Source of the DNA: Clostridiales bacterium
Lineage (GTDB): Bacteria; Bacillota; Clostridia; Caldicoprobacterales; DTU083
NCBI GenBank assembly: GCA_012842605.1
Contig: DUSN01000101.1
Location: 1 to 64,000 of the forward strand
Direction of reading: 5' to 3'
Length of the DNA: 64,000 nucleotides
How positions within the stretch are numbered: the stretch's first letter is position 1; every line of letters begins with the position of its first letter. The notes under the pieces are model-generated. The model did not search any database and was not told the origin of the DNA. It saw nothing but the letters and a program-made list of their open reading frames with translations. The position numbers were made by a program, and so were the translations under genes. Below, in pieces: positions 17,279-27,004 of this stretch.

Positions 17279-19516
17279 ATGAGGCTTAAAGATGGTTACT
17301 GGGAATATATGATTTTGGATGGAAAGCTGGACATGACTGATACCGGCTGTATAACTGCCGCAGATTTTGACGGTGACGGAAGACAGGAGGTATTTGTAGG
17401 CGGCACTGACGGCTGGTTGATATGGTACAGGCCTGTAACATTTGAAAACGGAAAAATAGACAAAGGTACCTACCATGTGATGTTCGCGCTGGAGGACGTG
17501 GACGGCGACGGGCTGCCGGAGCTGTTTGTGGGAAGAGACGCAGATAATGGCGGATCTGAGATTGTTTGGTACAGGCCTAAAGCCAAAAGAGATTTAGCCG
17601 GGGATTGGGAGAAATATGTGGTAGACCCTGATTTTGAGGGCGTAGCTCATGACATAGTGTTTGCTGATATCGACGGCGACGGAGAAAATGAACTTCTTGC
17701 CATAGCCTGCTACTGCAGCAGCCCTGGAATATTCGCATATAAGCGCAAACATGATGTTACGACGACCTGGGAGAAACACCCAATATACACAGGCATTTTT
17801 GCCGAAGGGCTTTCAGTCGGTGACCTTGACGGCGATGGAAATCTGGAAATCATTAATGGCCCGTATTGGTTTAAATGGAATGAAGGCGGACCATATAGCG
17901 GACTCTGGCAAAAGATGACCTTTGCACCGAATTATCGGGAAATGTGCAGAACAGCGGCAGTAGACATTACCGGAAACGGCAGGCCGGACATTGTGATTAC
18001 CGACTCGGAATATATGGACGGCTCCCTTTCCTGGTTCGAAAACAGATTGCTGGAAGATCCGGAAAACCCGTGGGTAGAGCATAGGCTGGAGGATGGCCTT
18101 ATATACTCCCATTCACTGCAGGTCAAATTTGACAATGCTGACGGGAGCGTACTTATATTTGTTGCTGAAATGGATGCAGGCGGATGGAACGCCCCGTATA
18201 ATCTGGATGCACGGTTAATTACTTATTATACGAACGACCATGGCATAACCTGGGAGAGAAAAGTTCTATATCAAGGTGAAGGAACCCATGAGGCTATTCT
18301 ACATGACATAGACAATGACGGTGAGCTGGAGGTTGTAGGAAAGACCTGCTCACAGGTTGTACGAAATCCCAAACTGCAGGTGTGGAAACGAAAAGACAAG
18401 CCAACACTGAATGTGGAGTTCAAACATAATTTTTTGGACAGGGATAAACCGTTCAGGGCAATAGAAATAATGGCAGCAGATGTGGACGGGGATGGAAGAC
18501 AGGACGTGGTTTGCGGAGCGTTCTGGTATAAAAACCCAACCTGGGAACGGTACCAAATCCCAGGTATTTTTCAGGTAATCAACCATTACGATATTGACGG
18601 GGACAAAATTGATGAGTTCATCGCATTAAAATGGGACAAACGTTACCCGAAAGATGACTATATGGGTCTTATGTCCGGAGAACTATGGTGGATAAAGCCG
18701 GTTGATCCGGTTAACGGAAAATGGGAGGAGCACTTTATCGGCAAAATAAACGGAGATTGGCCCCATGGTTCACTGATTGCTCCCTTGCTGCCGAATAACA
18801 GGCTTGCGCTTGTAACCAGTTACCATGATTCTGATGAAAGCGGGAACCCGCCTGAAATCTATGAAATTCCAAGTGATCCCGCTGTAAGTCCGTGGCCCAA
18901 GAAGATACTGGCTCCTGTTAAATACAGCGAGGAACTTATTGCCTGCGATGTGGACGGAGACGGTGTATTAGATATTGTTGCAGGGCAGTATTGGATTAAA
19001 AATAATGGAGACGGTACTTTTAATGCATATCCAACCGATCTGAGCCTGAAAGCAGCAAGAATAGGTGTTTCCGACATAAACGGTGACGGCAGGGAGGACA
19101 TAGTAATCGCACAGGAAGACTTAGACTATCGAAATAGGAAAGTTCCGTTTTCCCAGCTGGTTTGGCTGGAAAAACCCGGGGATCCCAAAACATACCCGTG
19201 GAAAAGACATGTAATAGATGTTGTAAGGTGTGCTCACTCACTGGGGGTAGCCGATATTGACGGGGACGGAGAGGACGAAATAATAGCAGGTGAACACGAC
19301 CCCTTCTGGCCTTACCGTTCACGGTGCAGGTTGTATGCTTATAAAAAAGCGAATCCTCAGGGTACCGCCTGGTATAAGTATATAGTTGACAGCCGGTTTG
19401 AACATCATGATGGAGCTAAGATTATTGACATTGCACCTGGCAAGAAGGGTATTATAAGCATCGGATGGGAAGATAAGATATATGTACATTTGTGGGAAAT
19501 TATTCCCGGAAAGTGA
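17279..19516 (+). CDS. Large FG-GAP/VCBS beta-propeller protein, no signal peptide
   Basis: ATG at 17279 behind AGGTGG. The 745-aa protein is built from at least eleven repeats with the calcium-binding DxDGDGxxE/D loop (for example DFDGDGRQEVFVG, DVDGDGLPELFVG, DIDGDGEDEIIAGE). These alternate with aromatic strands of the form WYRP or WxKP and W(E/K)xH. This predicts one or two calcium-stabilised beta-propellers. Most VCBS proteins are secreted adhesins or polysaccharide lyases, but here the N-terminus (MRLKDGYWEY) has no signal or membrane segment. It may be an intracellular lyase or hydrolase (PL11 lyases use a similar calcium propeller) or a binding scaffold. I cannot assign a reaction. 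Context suggests carbohydrate handling. Confidence 0.8.
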   Translation: MRLKDGYWEYMILDGKLDMTDTGCITAADFDGDGRQEVFVGGTDGWLIWYRPVTFENGKIDKGTYHVMFALEDVDGDGLPELFVGRDADNGGSEIVWYRPKAKRDLAGDWEKYVVDPDFEGVAHDIVFADIDGDGENELLAIACYCSSPGIFAYKRKHDVTTTWEKHPIYTGIFAEGLSVGDLDGDGNLEIINGPYWFKWNEGGPYSGLWQKMTFAPNYREMCRTAAVDITGNGRPDIVITDSEYMDGSLSWFENRLLEDPENPWVEHRLEDGLIYSHSLQVKFDNADGSVLIFVAEMDAGGWNAPYNLDARLITYYTNDHGITWERKVLYQGEGTHEAILHDIDNDGELEVVGKTCSQVVRNPKLQVWKRKDKPTLNVEFKHNFLDRDKPFRAIEIMAADVDGDGRQDVVCGAFWYKNPTWERYQIPGIFQVINHYDIDGDKIDEFIALKWDKRYPKDDYMGLMSGELWWIKPVDPVNGKWEEHFIGKINGDWPHGSLIAPLLPNNRLALVTSYHDSDESGNPPEIYEIPSDPAVSPWPKKILAPVKYSEELIACDVDGDGVLDIVAGQYWIKNNGDGTFNAYPTDLSLKAARIGVSDINGDGREDIVIAQEDLDYRNRKVPFSQLVWLEKPGDPKTYPWKRHVIDVVRCAHSLGVADIDGDGEDEIIAGEHDPFWPYRSRCRLYAYKKANPQGTAWYKYIVDSRFEHHDGAKIIDIAPGKKGIISIGWEDKIYVHLWEIIPGK

Positions 19517-19686
19517 GTAGTTAAAATAACAGTTCAATTCAAATACATTAGTTGGTTAATCCAAATATACGAAAAATACAAATATTTTTCAAACCACTTT
19601 CATTGGTTAATAATTCAATGGTTCTTAGCACAATAACAAAAAATGTCCTTAAGTGAGCAAATACAAGGTATATATAACGACTTATA

Positions 19687-21387
19687 TCAGTATTCCTTTA
19701 TAATTGGCAGTCTTATCTTTACACAAGTGCCTGCATTGTTTTGGCTGTCTATCTCCAATCCATAATTTTCGCCATAATGGTATCTAATCCTTTGGCTGAT
19801 ATTGGATAAGCCAATCCTGTCATCCCGGCATGTCTGCGGGCCGCCTTTAAGAGCTTGTCTAATGACAGCCAGTTGTTCCAGCTCTATTATTTTGCCGTCA
19901 TTCTTTACCTCTATTACAGCATCACCGTTATGTATAGTACCTGTTATCCATATGCAGCCTGATGCTTTTTTGCTTAAACCGTGTATCATGGCATTTTCTA
20001 CTATGGGCTGCAAAATCATTTTTGGTATAATGCAGTCATTTAGTTCGCTTTTTATATTAACTTCAAGCCTGTACCTGTAATTATACCGAATAGCTATGAT
20101 TCTGAAATAATCCTGTATTATCGCCAGTTCGCTGGACAAAGGCACCTTTTCCATTCCGTTTATTGAATACCTGAACATGTTTGACATAGCTACTGTTATT
20201 TCCTGGATCGAAGTTATGCCATTACTCAAAGCAATGCTCCTGATACATTCCAGGGTATTGTACAGGAAGTGGGGGTTTATTTGGTATCTCAATGCCAGCA
20301 GTTCGGTTTGCTTTTTGCTGATTTCCAGTTTATATATCTCCAGTTTGTTTTTTGTATTTATTTCAGAAAGATTTTCTATTCTGTCTATCATATTGTTTAT
20401 ATAATTGCTGATCATACCAATTTCAACACTGTTTGAAACCCTGACCCGAGCAATGCTTTCTTTTCCGGGTGTGATCTTGCTGATGTCGTACAGCAGCTTT
20501 TTAACCGGTTTTTGTATGGATTGTCTTATAATCAACAGTATTGCTGTTATGGAGAGCATGGAGTATATCAGCAAAAGCAAAATAAAGGTTGTTGTATAGG
20601 GGTTAATGTACCCGGCATAAGGCTTGGCTAAGGATATTTTTATATTCCAGTCAGTATACTTTACCGGTATTTCAACATTGTGCAAATTTCCGGCTTTTCC
20701 GGATTCTGAAGTGTTGTTCCTGAGTATCACAGAATCCGGACCGCCTATTTCCACCCTGAAACCGGCGTATTCTAAAATATAATTTTCGGTATTGCGCAAG
20801 CTGCAGAGAAATACAATCGTACCTATATCATGCCTGTTTAAGCCTTTGGTATTAACCATATAAACATCAATGGCATATGCGAATGTAGGACCGCTGTAGT
20901 ATATATTCGGATAATCAATTTTTGGTTTGTTTATCGTAAAAAATGAACCGGATATATCTTTTTTTAGAAGTATGGGAGACAAGTCTATGTTTTTGTAGAT
21001 TTGATTGCTAAGGATAATTTTATTGTCTTTGCTTATAAAAAGAATGTCTTCAATACATTTATTTTGTTTTATTATTAAGTCAGTCATGGGTTTAATTTGA
21101 TTGAATATTTCTCTGCTAAACTGATTATTGTTATAATTATGGAAAAATTCAATTACTGAGCTGTTATAGCTTAAAGAAATTCCAGTATACATGATTTCTG
21201 ATATTTCTTTGTTTACAGTATCTTCCAAGCCCTCTGCATATGAATTGACAAAGGCTTTGGTACTTTCAGCCATGGTGTTTTGCATCATATACATGATGAT
21301 TCCCATAATCAAGGCAAGCCCTAAAAGATCAACCAATATAAAGATTACAAGTCTTCTGGATAAACTCATGTTGAACAATTTATTCAT
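19687..21387 (-). CDS. YesM-like sensor histidine kinase
   Basis: A 566-aa membrane sensor kinase. A helix at ~12-32 and another at ~265-290 bracket an extracellular sensor domain. A HAMP region follows, then the HPK7-type His_kinase domain with INPHFLYNTLE carrying the phosphoacceptor histidine. The ATPase N-box is PIVENAMIHGL and the G-box is DDRIGLSNISQRI. Kinases of this type (YesM, LytS family) regulate oligosaccharide uptake in Firmicutes. The gene follows its response regulator with only a few bases between them, so the two form one operon on the minus strand. That operon is divergent from the GH5-GH3 transport operon it probably controls. Confidence 0.93.
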   Translation of the reverse strand: MNKLFNMSLSRRLVIFILVDLLGLALIMGIIMYMMQNTMAESTKAFVNSYAEGLEDTVNKEISEIMYTGISLSYNSSVIEFFHNYNNNQFSREIFNQIKPMTDLIIKQNKCIEDILFISKDNKIILSNQIYKNIDLSPILLKKDISGSFFTINKPKIDYPNIYYSGPTFAYAIDVYMVNTKGLNRHDIGTIVFLCSLRNTENYILEYAGFRVEIGGPDSVILRNNTSESGKAGNLHNVEIPVKYTDWNIKISLAKPYAGYINPYTTTFILLLLIYSMLSITAILLIIRQSIQKPVKKLLYDISKITPGKESIARVRVSNSVEIGMISNYINNMIDRIENLSEINTKNKLEIYKLEISKKQTELLALRYQINPHFLYNTLECIRSIALSNGITSIQEITVAMSNMFRYSINGMEKVPLSSELAIIQDYFRIIAIRYNYRYRLEVNIKSELNDCIIPKMILQPIVENAMIHGLSKKASGCIWITGTIHNGDAVIEVKNDGKIIELEQLAVIRQALKGGPQTCRDDRIGLSNISQRIRYHYGENYGLEIDSQNNAGTCVKIRLPIIKEY

Positions 21388-21390
21388 GGA

Positions 21391-22119
21391 TTAAATCCCT
21401 TTCTTATACTCCGACGGTGAAACTCCATAGTATTTCTTAAAGGCTTTAAGGAAGTAATTGTAATCAGTATAACCCACACGTCCCCCCACGTCTTTTATGC
21501 TAAATCCTTTGGAAATAAACTCTTTTGCTTTATTCATGCGTATATCTGTAACGTATTCGGTAAAAGTCTTTTTAAAATATTGATGAAACAGCTTATTGCA
21601 ATAGCTGACGTCTATATAGAATTTCTTGCACAATTTTGTTATATGCAGCATCTCTCCGTAGTTTTGGTTTATATATTGCACCATTTCCTGAAACTGCTTA
21701 TTTTCTATAAAACTGAATTCATTCTCGCTGTTTATGCCGTTTTTCCTCTTAAGGTGTTCGTAAAGATTGCTGAGCAGCTTATCAGTAGCATTTGGGTCAA
21801 TGGGCTTAAGAAAATATTCAAAAACTCTCAGAGATATGGCTTGCTTGGCATACTCAAATTCAGAGTAGCCTGTCAGGATGACCAATTCACAATCAATATT
21901 TGCATTTCTTATATTCTCCGCAAGCTCCAAACCTGTCATGTTTGGCATCATAATATCTGTAAATACAACATCAGGCTTGAGTTCTTGTATTTTTTCCCAG
22001 GCTTCCAGGGGATCACATGTATTAAATATTACCTTTAATCCGTATCGCTGCCATTTGAATGTATTAATAATTCCTTGCAGAGCCCAGTATTCATCATCTA
22101 CTACTACAACTGTAAACAA
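21391..22119 (-). CDS. YesN-like response regulator, AraC type, short form
   Basis: A 242-aa regulator: receiver domain at residues 1-~120 with the acidic pocket VVDDE and phospho-acceptor Asp55 in VVFTDIMMPN, and an AraC-type DNA-binding domain at ~145-242 with two helix-turn-helices. The last one contains FSIKDVGGRVGYTDYNYFLKAFKKYYGVSPSEYKK. YesN proteins are often about 500 aa with a middle domain of unknown role; that part is absent here, and receiver and DNA-binding domains are almost directly joined. It should be phosphorylated by the adjacent kinase and act on the divergent operon at 22314. Confidence 0.93.
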   Translation of the reverse strand: MFTVVVVDDEYWALQGIINTFKWQRYGLKVIFNTCDPLEAWEKIQELKPDVVFTDIMMPNMTGLELAENIRNANIDCELVILTGYSEFEYAKQAISLRVFEYFLKPIDPNATDKLLSNLYEHLKRKNGINSENEFSFIENKQFQEMVQYINQNYGEMLHITKLCKKFYIDVSYCNKLFHQYFKKTFTEYVTDIRMNKAKEFISKGFSIKDVGGRVGYTDYNYFLKAFKKYYGVSPSEYKKGI

Positions 22120-22175
22120 GAAATCACCCCTAAAATGATTTTGTACAGTATACCAGATATTATAGGTTCATTTTC

Positions 22176-22204
22176 ATTATAATAGCTGACTACCCTTCTT
22201 TCAA
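22176..22204 (-). promoter_or_regulatory. Sigma-A promoter of the YesN-YesM operon
   Basis: On the minus strand, TTGAAA (complement of 22199-22204), a 17-base spacer and TATAAT (complement of 22176-22181). Its -10 is about 57 bases upstream of the response regulator start. Confidence 0.72.
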
Positions 22205-22222
22205 ATGGTTTTAAGTTACATT

Positions 22223-22255
22223 CCAAACCACGACACCTATAAGCCAAACCACAAC
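22223..22255 (+). promoter_or_regulatory. Candidate YesN operator: direct repeat of CCAAACCAC(G/A)AC
   Basis: CCAAACCACGAC at 22223-22234 and CCAAACCACAAC at 22244-22255, starting exactly 21 bases apart, i.e. two helical turns. AraC-family activators bind such direct repeats next to the -35 region. The downstream copy abuts a weak promoter: TATAGA at 22278-22283 with a poor -35 (CATTTA) 17 bases before it, as expected for an activator-dependent start. The site lies between the two divergent promoters. Confidence 0.55.
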
Positions 22256-22313
22256 ATTTAATTTATACTTTTCGTGTTATAGAATTTAGGTATTCAAACA
22301 AGAGGTGGATGAC

Positions 22314-25300
22314 ATGGAAATGTATAAAGGCATACTAAGGTGTGAAGGCACCAACATAGTTGATGAAGACGGCAGGAAATTCCTTCCTATTGGTTTTGGC
22401 GTTGGCGGGGCATTATACCCCGAAGGATACATGTGGCAGGTTTTCGGCGGCCCGAAGATGGAAGAAAAACGCTGTGAATCCCCTACATATATGTATAACT
22501 CTATAGTTGAACTGGTTGGCAAAAAGGCTGCAGATCAATTCTGGAATACATACAAGCAAAACTGGCTCACTGAGCAGGACGTTGAAAACATGGCACGCTG
22601 GGGGGCCAATCATATACGGCTTCCTCTGACATGCAAAACATTAATGGTAAATGATACATTTATAGAAGAAGGTTTTCAGGAAGTGGAGCGAATAGTATCC
22701 TGGTGCCGTAGGAATAATCTTTATGTAGTATTAGACCTGCATGCTGCACCAGGAGGGCAAAACCCCTGGCATTTCTGTGACAGCGACGGCACTGCCCGCT
22801 TATGGGAAGAGCCTGAGAAGTATTGGCCTTTAACAATTAAACTGTGGAAGGAAATTGCAAGACGGTATGCAAATGACCCAATGATTTTAGGCTATGATTT
22901 GCTTAATGAAGTTGTACTTACAAACGGACATAAAAATACAGAGCTTAGGGATCTGTATATATTAATTACAAGGGCTATCCGGGAAGTTGACAAGAGCCAT
23001 ATTATTTTCATAGAAGGAGACAAATTTGCAACTGACTTTACAGACCTGGAACCCTTCGACAGCAATATGGCATATTCATATCATTTATATAAGTATAACG
23101 GTCCTTCTCCTGCCAAAAAAGACATTCAAAAATATTTGGAGCTGCGCTATCGCTGGCAGATTCCTTTATGGAACGGTGAAACAGGCGATAACAATGCAAA
23201 ATGGTGGACTGATGATATTAGGCTGCATAAGCGGCATAATATTGGCATATGCTTATGGACCCATAAAAAAATACATATACCCAATCAGCCGTATATAATA
23301 AAGCTTGTACCTGAGTTCAAGGTTGTTGCAGACTATATAGCAGGCCGGGGGCCAAAGCCTGATGCCAAATTTGCCAGAAAGGCCTTAATGGACCAGGCTG
23401 AAGCCATGGCAACCGAAAACTGCATCTTCCAGCCTGAATACCTGGAAGGCTTTGACTGGTATGAGCATGACGGCAGAACTGCTTTATACTTAGACATAAA
23501 TGCTCCGATTGATAAACGGGTAGACGACCTTGCAAGCCGTATGACACTGGAGGAAAAGGCAAGCCAGCTGGCAAACTCATGCGACGGGATAGAACGCCTG
23601 AAACTACCTGCCTTCAGGGATGGTGAAGTTGAGCACGGTGTTTCGGTTATTGGGAATAATGATCCTGAAGTAGGGATTGCAACAGTATTTCCGCAGGCAA
23701 TTGCAATGGCAGCCACATTTAACGAAGATTTGATATATAAGACCGCTAATGCCATATCGGATGAAGTAAGAGCCAAGTACTCACAAGGGTACATGGGACT
23801 GGCATTTTGCAGTCCGGTAATTGATTTGGCCCGTGATCCAAGGTGGGGAAGAATTCAGGAGTGCTTTGGCGAGGATCCTTACCTGGCAGGAGTATTGGGT
23901 GCAGCCTTTGTCAAGGGTTTGACCGGCAATCATGAAAAATATCTTAAAACAATTGCAGGCCCTAAGCATATTACCGCCAACAGTTGGGAGGCGACACGCA
24001 GAAGTGAGAATGTTAATATTGATGAGCGTTCTCTATGGGAGTATTATCTCAGGCCTTTTGAAAAATGCCTGGAATTGACAGATTATCATACAATCATGCC
24101 TGCTTACAATGGAATAAACGGCATGCCCGGAGCAGCCAACAAATGGCTGTTAACAAATGTGCTTCGTGAAATGTTTGGTTTTGATGGTTATGTACTGTCC
24201 GACGGCGGTGCAATATATGATTTGTACAGAGCCCATCATGCGGTGTCTTCCATGGAGGAGGCAGTCGCGCTGGCAATCCGGTCAGGCTGCGATGTATCCA
24301 ATGGTAAAGGCCACCGTGAGTATGTAACAGAAGCAGTCAGAAAGGGCTTATTAACAGAGAATGATATTGATACAGCTGTCAAAAGAGCCCTAAAGGCAAG
24401 GTTTTATTTAGGACTACTGGATCCGCAGGAGAACATACCTTATTATGAGATACCTGCTGAAGTGATAGCCAGCAAAGAACACGGTGAAATTGCAAAGCAG
24501 GTTGCAATAGAAAGCATTGTGCTCCTTAAAAACCAAGACATTTTGCCAATAAGCAAAAGTGATGTAAAGAAAGTAGCCGTAATAGGCCCGTATGCCAATA
24601 GCACTTATCTTGGAACGTACAGCGGTCATGCACCTCATGTGATAACACTTGAGCAGGGCTTGAAGGATAAGCTTGATGGAGTAGCAGAGGTATGCTGTGA
24701 ACCTGTAATGGAAGGTGGCTTTGCAGCTCAGATAATACCGAAGCAATGCTTTGAAACTCCGGACGGTATGGAAGGCTTAAGAGCAGAGTTTTACGAGAGC
24801 AGGCATTTGCTTGGAACTCCTGTATTGACAACTACGGTAGAAAATGTGATGTTTGACTGGCGCTTCAGATCACCAATTCCCGGCATTGAAGGAGAAAGTG
24901 CCTGGTCGGTTAGATTCTCCGGAAGCCTGAGTGTTCCGGTTACACGCAGATACCGCTTCAGCATTAAGTCCGACAACGGAGTCAGATTTATAGTTAACGG
25001 GCGCATACTGGTTGATGAATGGGGTTATGAGAAGCCACGCACCTGCAGTGCTGAGATATACCTTGAGGCAGGCGTGAAGCATACCGTTGTCCTGGAAAGA
25101 TATGCACAGGGAGAAGGCTGCCATGTAGCTTTAGGCTGGGATTATGTTGACGAAGAGAAGCTGAATACAGCACTAAGCATGGCCAAAGAAGCGGATTACA
25201 CAATAGTTTGTGTGGGAACGGACAGGACTATTGAGGATGAAACCACCGACAGGGAGTCCTTAGGATTACCGCACCACCAAGCGGAACTTATAAAGCAGGT

Positions 25301-25979
25301 ATTACATGTAAATCCCAAAACCATTGTTGTTATATTCAGCGGCTCACCTATATCTGATATATGGATGAGTGAAAATGTTCCGGCTTTATTGCAGGCTTGG
25401 TATCCGGGACAGGAGGGCGGCAGGGCAATAGCTGATATATTGCTTGGCGACCACAGTCCGTCCGGACGCCTGCCCCTGACAGTATACCGGTCAGAATCGG
25501 ACATTCCGTCTGAAAACTGCTACAATATAATTGACGGCAATATGACGTATCAATACTTTGATGGCAATGCTCTGTATCCGTTCGGGCATGGACTAAGCTA
25601 TACAGAATTTGCATACAGCAGCTTAAGAACAGATAAGGAAACATATACAGCAAATGATGTAATACATGTGGAATTTGACATTAAAAATACCGGTTCTATG
25701 GATGGGTCGGAAGCTGCTCAGGTATATGTGAGGGTTCTTGACAGCAATGCAAAACGTCCCAAGAAACAATTAGCCGCATTCAAGAAGGTTCTCATCAAAA
25801 AAGGCGAGATATCTGTTATAGGACTGGATATTCTGCCGGATGATTTATACCGGTATGATGAGGTCAACAAGAAAAAGATAATAGACAGCGGAAGATATGA
25901 AATAATGGTAGGTGCATCCAGTGAGGACATCAGATTAACCAAAGTTGTTAAAGTTATCCCGTATGTTAAGCAGCACTAA
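22314..25979 (+). CDS. GH5-GH3 fusion glycoside hydrolase with PA14 insert
   Basis: Start set at ATG 22314 behind AGAGGTGG; a GTG at 22305 overlaps that site. The product is about 1221 aa. Residues ~15-355 form a GH5-like (beta/alpha)8 barrel with acid/base Glu199 in GYDLLNEVV and nucleophile Glu289 in WNGETGDN. Residues ~399 onward form a GH3 enzyme: the N-terminal barrel has the nucleophile Asp630 in GYVLSDGGAI, a PA14 domain (~820-945) is inserted, and the C-terminal domain has DETTDRESLGLP. A fibronectin-III-like tail follows (~1100-1221). No signal peptide is present. The two active sites suggest consecutive endo- and exo-cleavage of an imported beta-glycan. The sugar is unknown; the SDGGAI loop is closest to the xylosidase/glucosidase types. 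Confidence 0.9.
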   Translation: MEMYKGILRCEGTNIVDEDGRKFLPIGFGVGGALYPEGYMWQVFGGPKMEEKRCESPTYMYNSIVELVGKKAADQFWNTYKQNWLTEQDVENMARWGANHIRLPLTCKTLMVNDTFIEEGFQEVERIVSWCRRNNLYVVLDLHAAPGGQNPWHFCDSDGTARLWEEPEKYWPLTIKLWKEIARRYANDPMILGYDLLNEVVLTNGHKNTELRDLYILITRAIREVDKSHIIFIEGDKFATDFTDLEPFDSNMAYSYHLYKYNGPSPAKKDIQKYLELRYRWQIPLWNGETGDNNAKWWTDDIRLHKRHNIGICLWTHKKIHIPNQPYIIKLVPEFKVVADYIAGRGPKPDAKFARKALMDQAEAMATENCIFQPEYLEGFDWYEHDGRTALYLDINAPIDKRVDDLASRMTLEEKASQLANSCDGIERLKLPAFRDGEVEHGVSVIGNNDPEVGIATVFPQAIAMAATFNEDLIYKTANAISDEVRAKYSQGYMGLAFCSPVIDLARDPRWGRIQECFGEDPYLAGVLGAAFVKGLTGNHEKYLKTIAGPKHITANSWEATRRSENVNIDERSLWEYYLRPFEKCLELTDYHTIMPAYNGINGMPGAANKWLLTNVLREMFGFDGYVLSDGGAIYDLYRAHHAVSSMEEAVALAIRSGCDVSNGKGHREYVTEAVRKGLLTENDIDTAVKRALKARFYLGLLDPQENIPYYEIPAEVIASKEHGEIAKQVAIESIVLLKNQDILPISKSDVKKVAVIGPYANSTYLGTYSGHAPHVITLEQGLKDKLDGVAEVCCEPVMEGGFAAQIIPKQCFETPDGMEGLRAEFYESRHLLGTPVLTTTVENVMFDWRFRSPIPGIEGESAWSVRFSGSLSVPVTRRYRFSIKSDNGVRFIVNGRILVDEWGYEKPRTCSAEIYLEAGVKHTVVLERYAQGEGCHVALGWDYVDEEKLNTALSMAKEADYTIVCVGTDRTIEDETTDRESLGLPHHQAELIKQVLHVNPKTIVVIFSGSPISDIWMSENVPALLQAWYPGQEGGRAIADILLGDHSPSGRLPLTVYRSESDIPSENCYNIIDGNMTYQYFDGNALYPFGHGLSYTEFAYSSLRTDKETYTANDVIHVEFDIKNTGSMDGSEAAQVYVRVLDSNAKRPKKQLAAFKKVLIKKGEISVIGLDILPDDLYRYDEVNKKKIIDSGRYEIMVGASSEDIRLTKVVKVIPYVKQH

Positions 25980-26035
25980 GTTTTAATTTTAGCAGTTATG
26001 GGAGCAGATAAATACAGGGAGTAGTGGTGAGTTGT

Positions 26036-26992
26036 ATGAAAACTGCTGAAAATGTTTGCAGTACCGGCATTAGGATCAAAGATAAAAAGCTTACCTGGAA
26101 AAGAAGCTGGCAAAAGTATAAGTACCTATATTTTCTGATTCTGCCGGGATTAGTATATTTAATAATTTTTCGCTATATACCCATGTATGGATTAGCAATA
26201 GCTTTTCAGGACTTTACAGTATTCGGCGGGGTATTCGGAAGTCCTTTTGCTGGCTTAAAGAACTTCAAAACGCTAATGTCAAATACATTGTTCTGGCAGG
26301 CTTTTGTTAATACCATACGAATAAGCGGTCTTAAGCTAATATTTGCTTTTCCGGCTCCTATTGTTTTTGCTCTGCTCCTGAATGAAATCTTTCATCCGAA
26401 ATACAGGCGTGTTGTCCAGACAATATCATATCTGCCCCATTTTGTTTCGTGGGTTGTACTGGCAGGTTTGCTGGATGTATTTATAAACTCCTCAAACGGT
26501 GTGCTTATAATGCTGCTCAAGTCCCTGAAATTTAACCCGCCAAACATAATGACCAGCAATACCTGGTTTGTTCCGATGCTCATAGTTACGGATATATATA
26601 AAAATGTAGGCTATTCGTCCATTGTATACCTGGCTGCAATCTCCAGCATAGATCTCGGCTTGTATGAATCAGCTGTCATAGATGGTGCAAGCAGGTTCAG
26701 ACAGGTCTGGCATATTACCATACCCTCCATGCTGCCTATAATCTGCATTCTCCTGATATTTAACCTGGGGAATATACTGGACGGTGGTTTTTCACAGATA
26801 TTTGTTCTGTATAATTCACTGGTATACCGTACCGCTGATATAATAGACACTTATGTATACAGAGTAGGTATTGTTTCGTCGGATTACAGCATAGGTGCAG
26901 CAGCCCAGTTTTTCAAATCCCTGATAGGAATGTTCCTGATTATCGGTGCGAACTACACTGTTCGATTGTTTGATCAAAAAGGATTATGGTAG
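26036..26992 (+). CDS. Sugar ABC transporter permease, LplB-like
   Basis: Start at ATG 26036, behind GGTGAG; GTG codons at 26024 and 26027 are alternatives closer to GGGAG. The product is about 318 aa, six membrane helices. The cytoplasmic EAA loop YESAVIDGASRFRQVWHITIP contacts the ATPase. The N-terminal pattern YLYFLILPGLVYLIIFRYIP is typical of LplB/YtcP-type importers for oligosaccharides. No ATPase gene lies in this operon, and such systems usually share a general MsmX-like ATPase encoded elsewhere. The stop is followed within 12 bases by the second permease. Confidence 0.93.
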   Translation: MKTAENVCSTGIRIKDKKLTWKRSWQKYKYLYFLILPGLVYLIIFRYIPMYGLAIAFQDFTVFGGVFGSPFAGLKNFKTLMSNTLFWQAFVNTIRISGLKLIFAFPAPIVFALLLNEIFHPKYRRVVQTISYLPHFVSWVVLAGLLDVFINSSNGVLIMLLKSLKFNPPNIMTSNTWFVPMLIVTDIYKNVGYSSIVYLAAISSIDLGLYESAVIDGASRFRQVWHITIPSMLPIICILLIFNLGNILDGGFSQIFVLYNSLVYRTADIIDTYVYRVGIVSSDYSIGAAAQFFKSLIGMFLIIGANYTVRLFDQKGLW

Positions 26993-27004
26993 GTGAATTG
27001 CAAT

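Noticed and set aside
19552-19611. TTGGTTAAT repeats and a CAAACCAC box as additional regulator sites
   Set aside because: They lie between two convergent gene ends where no promoter is expected, so chance similarity is more likely.
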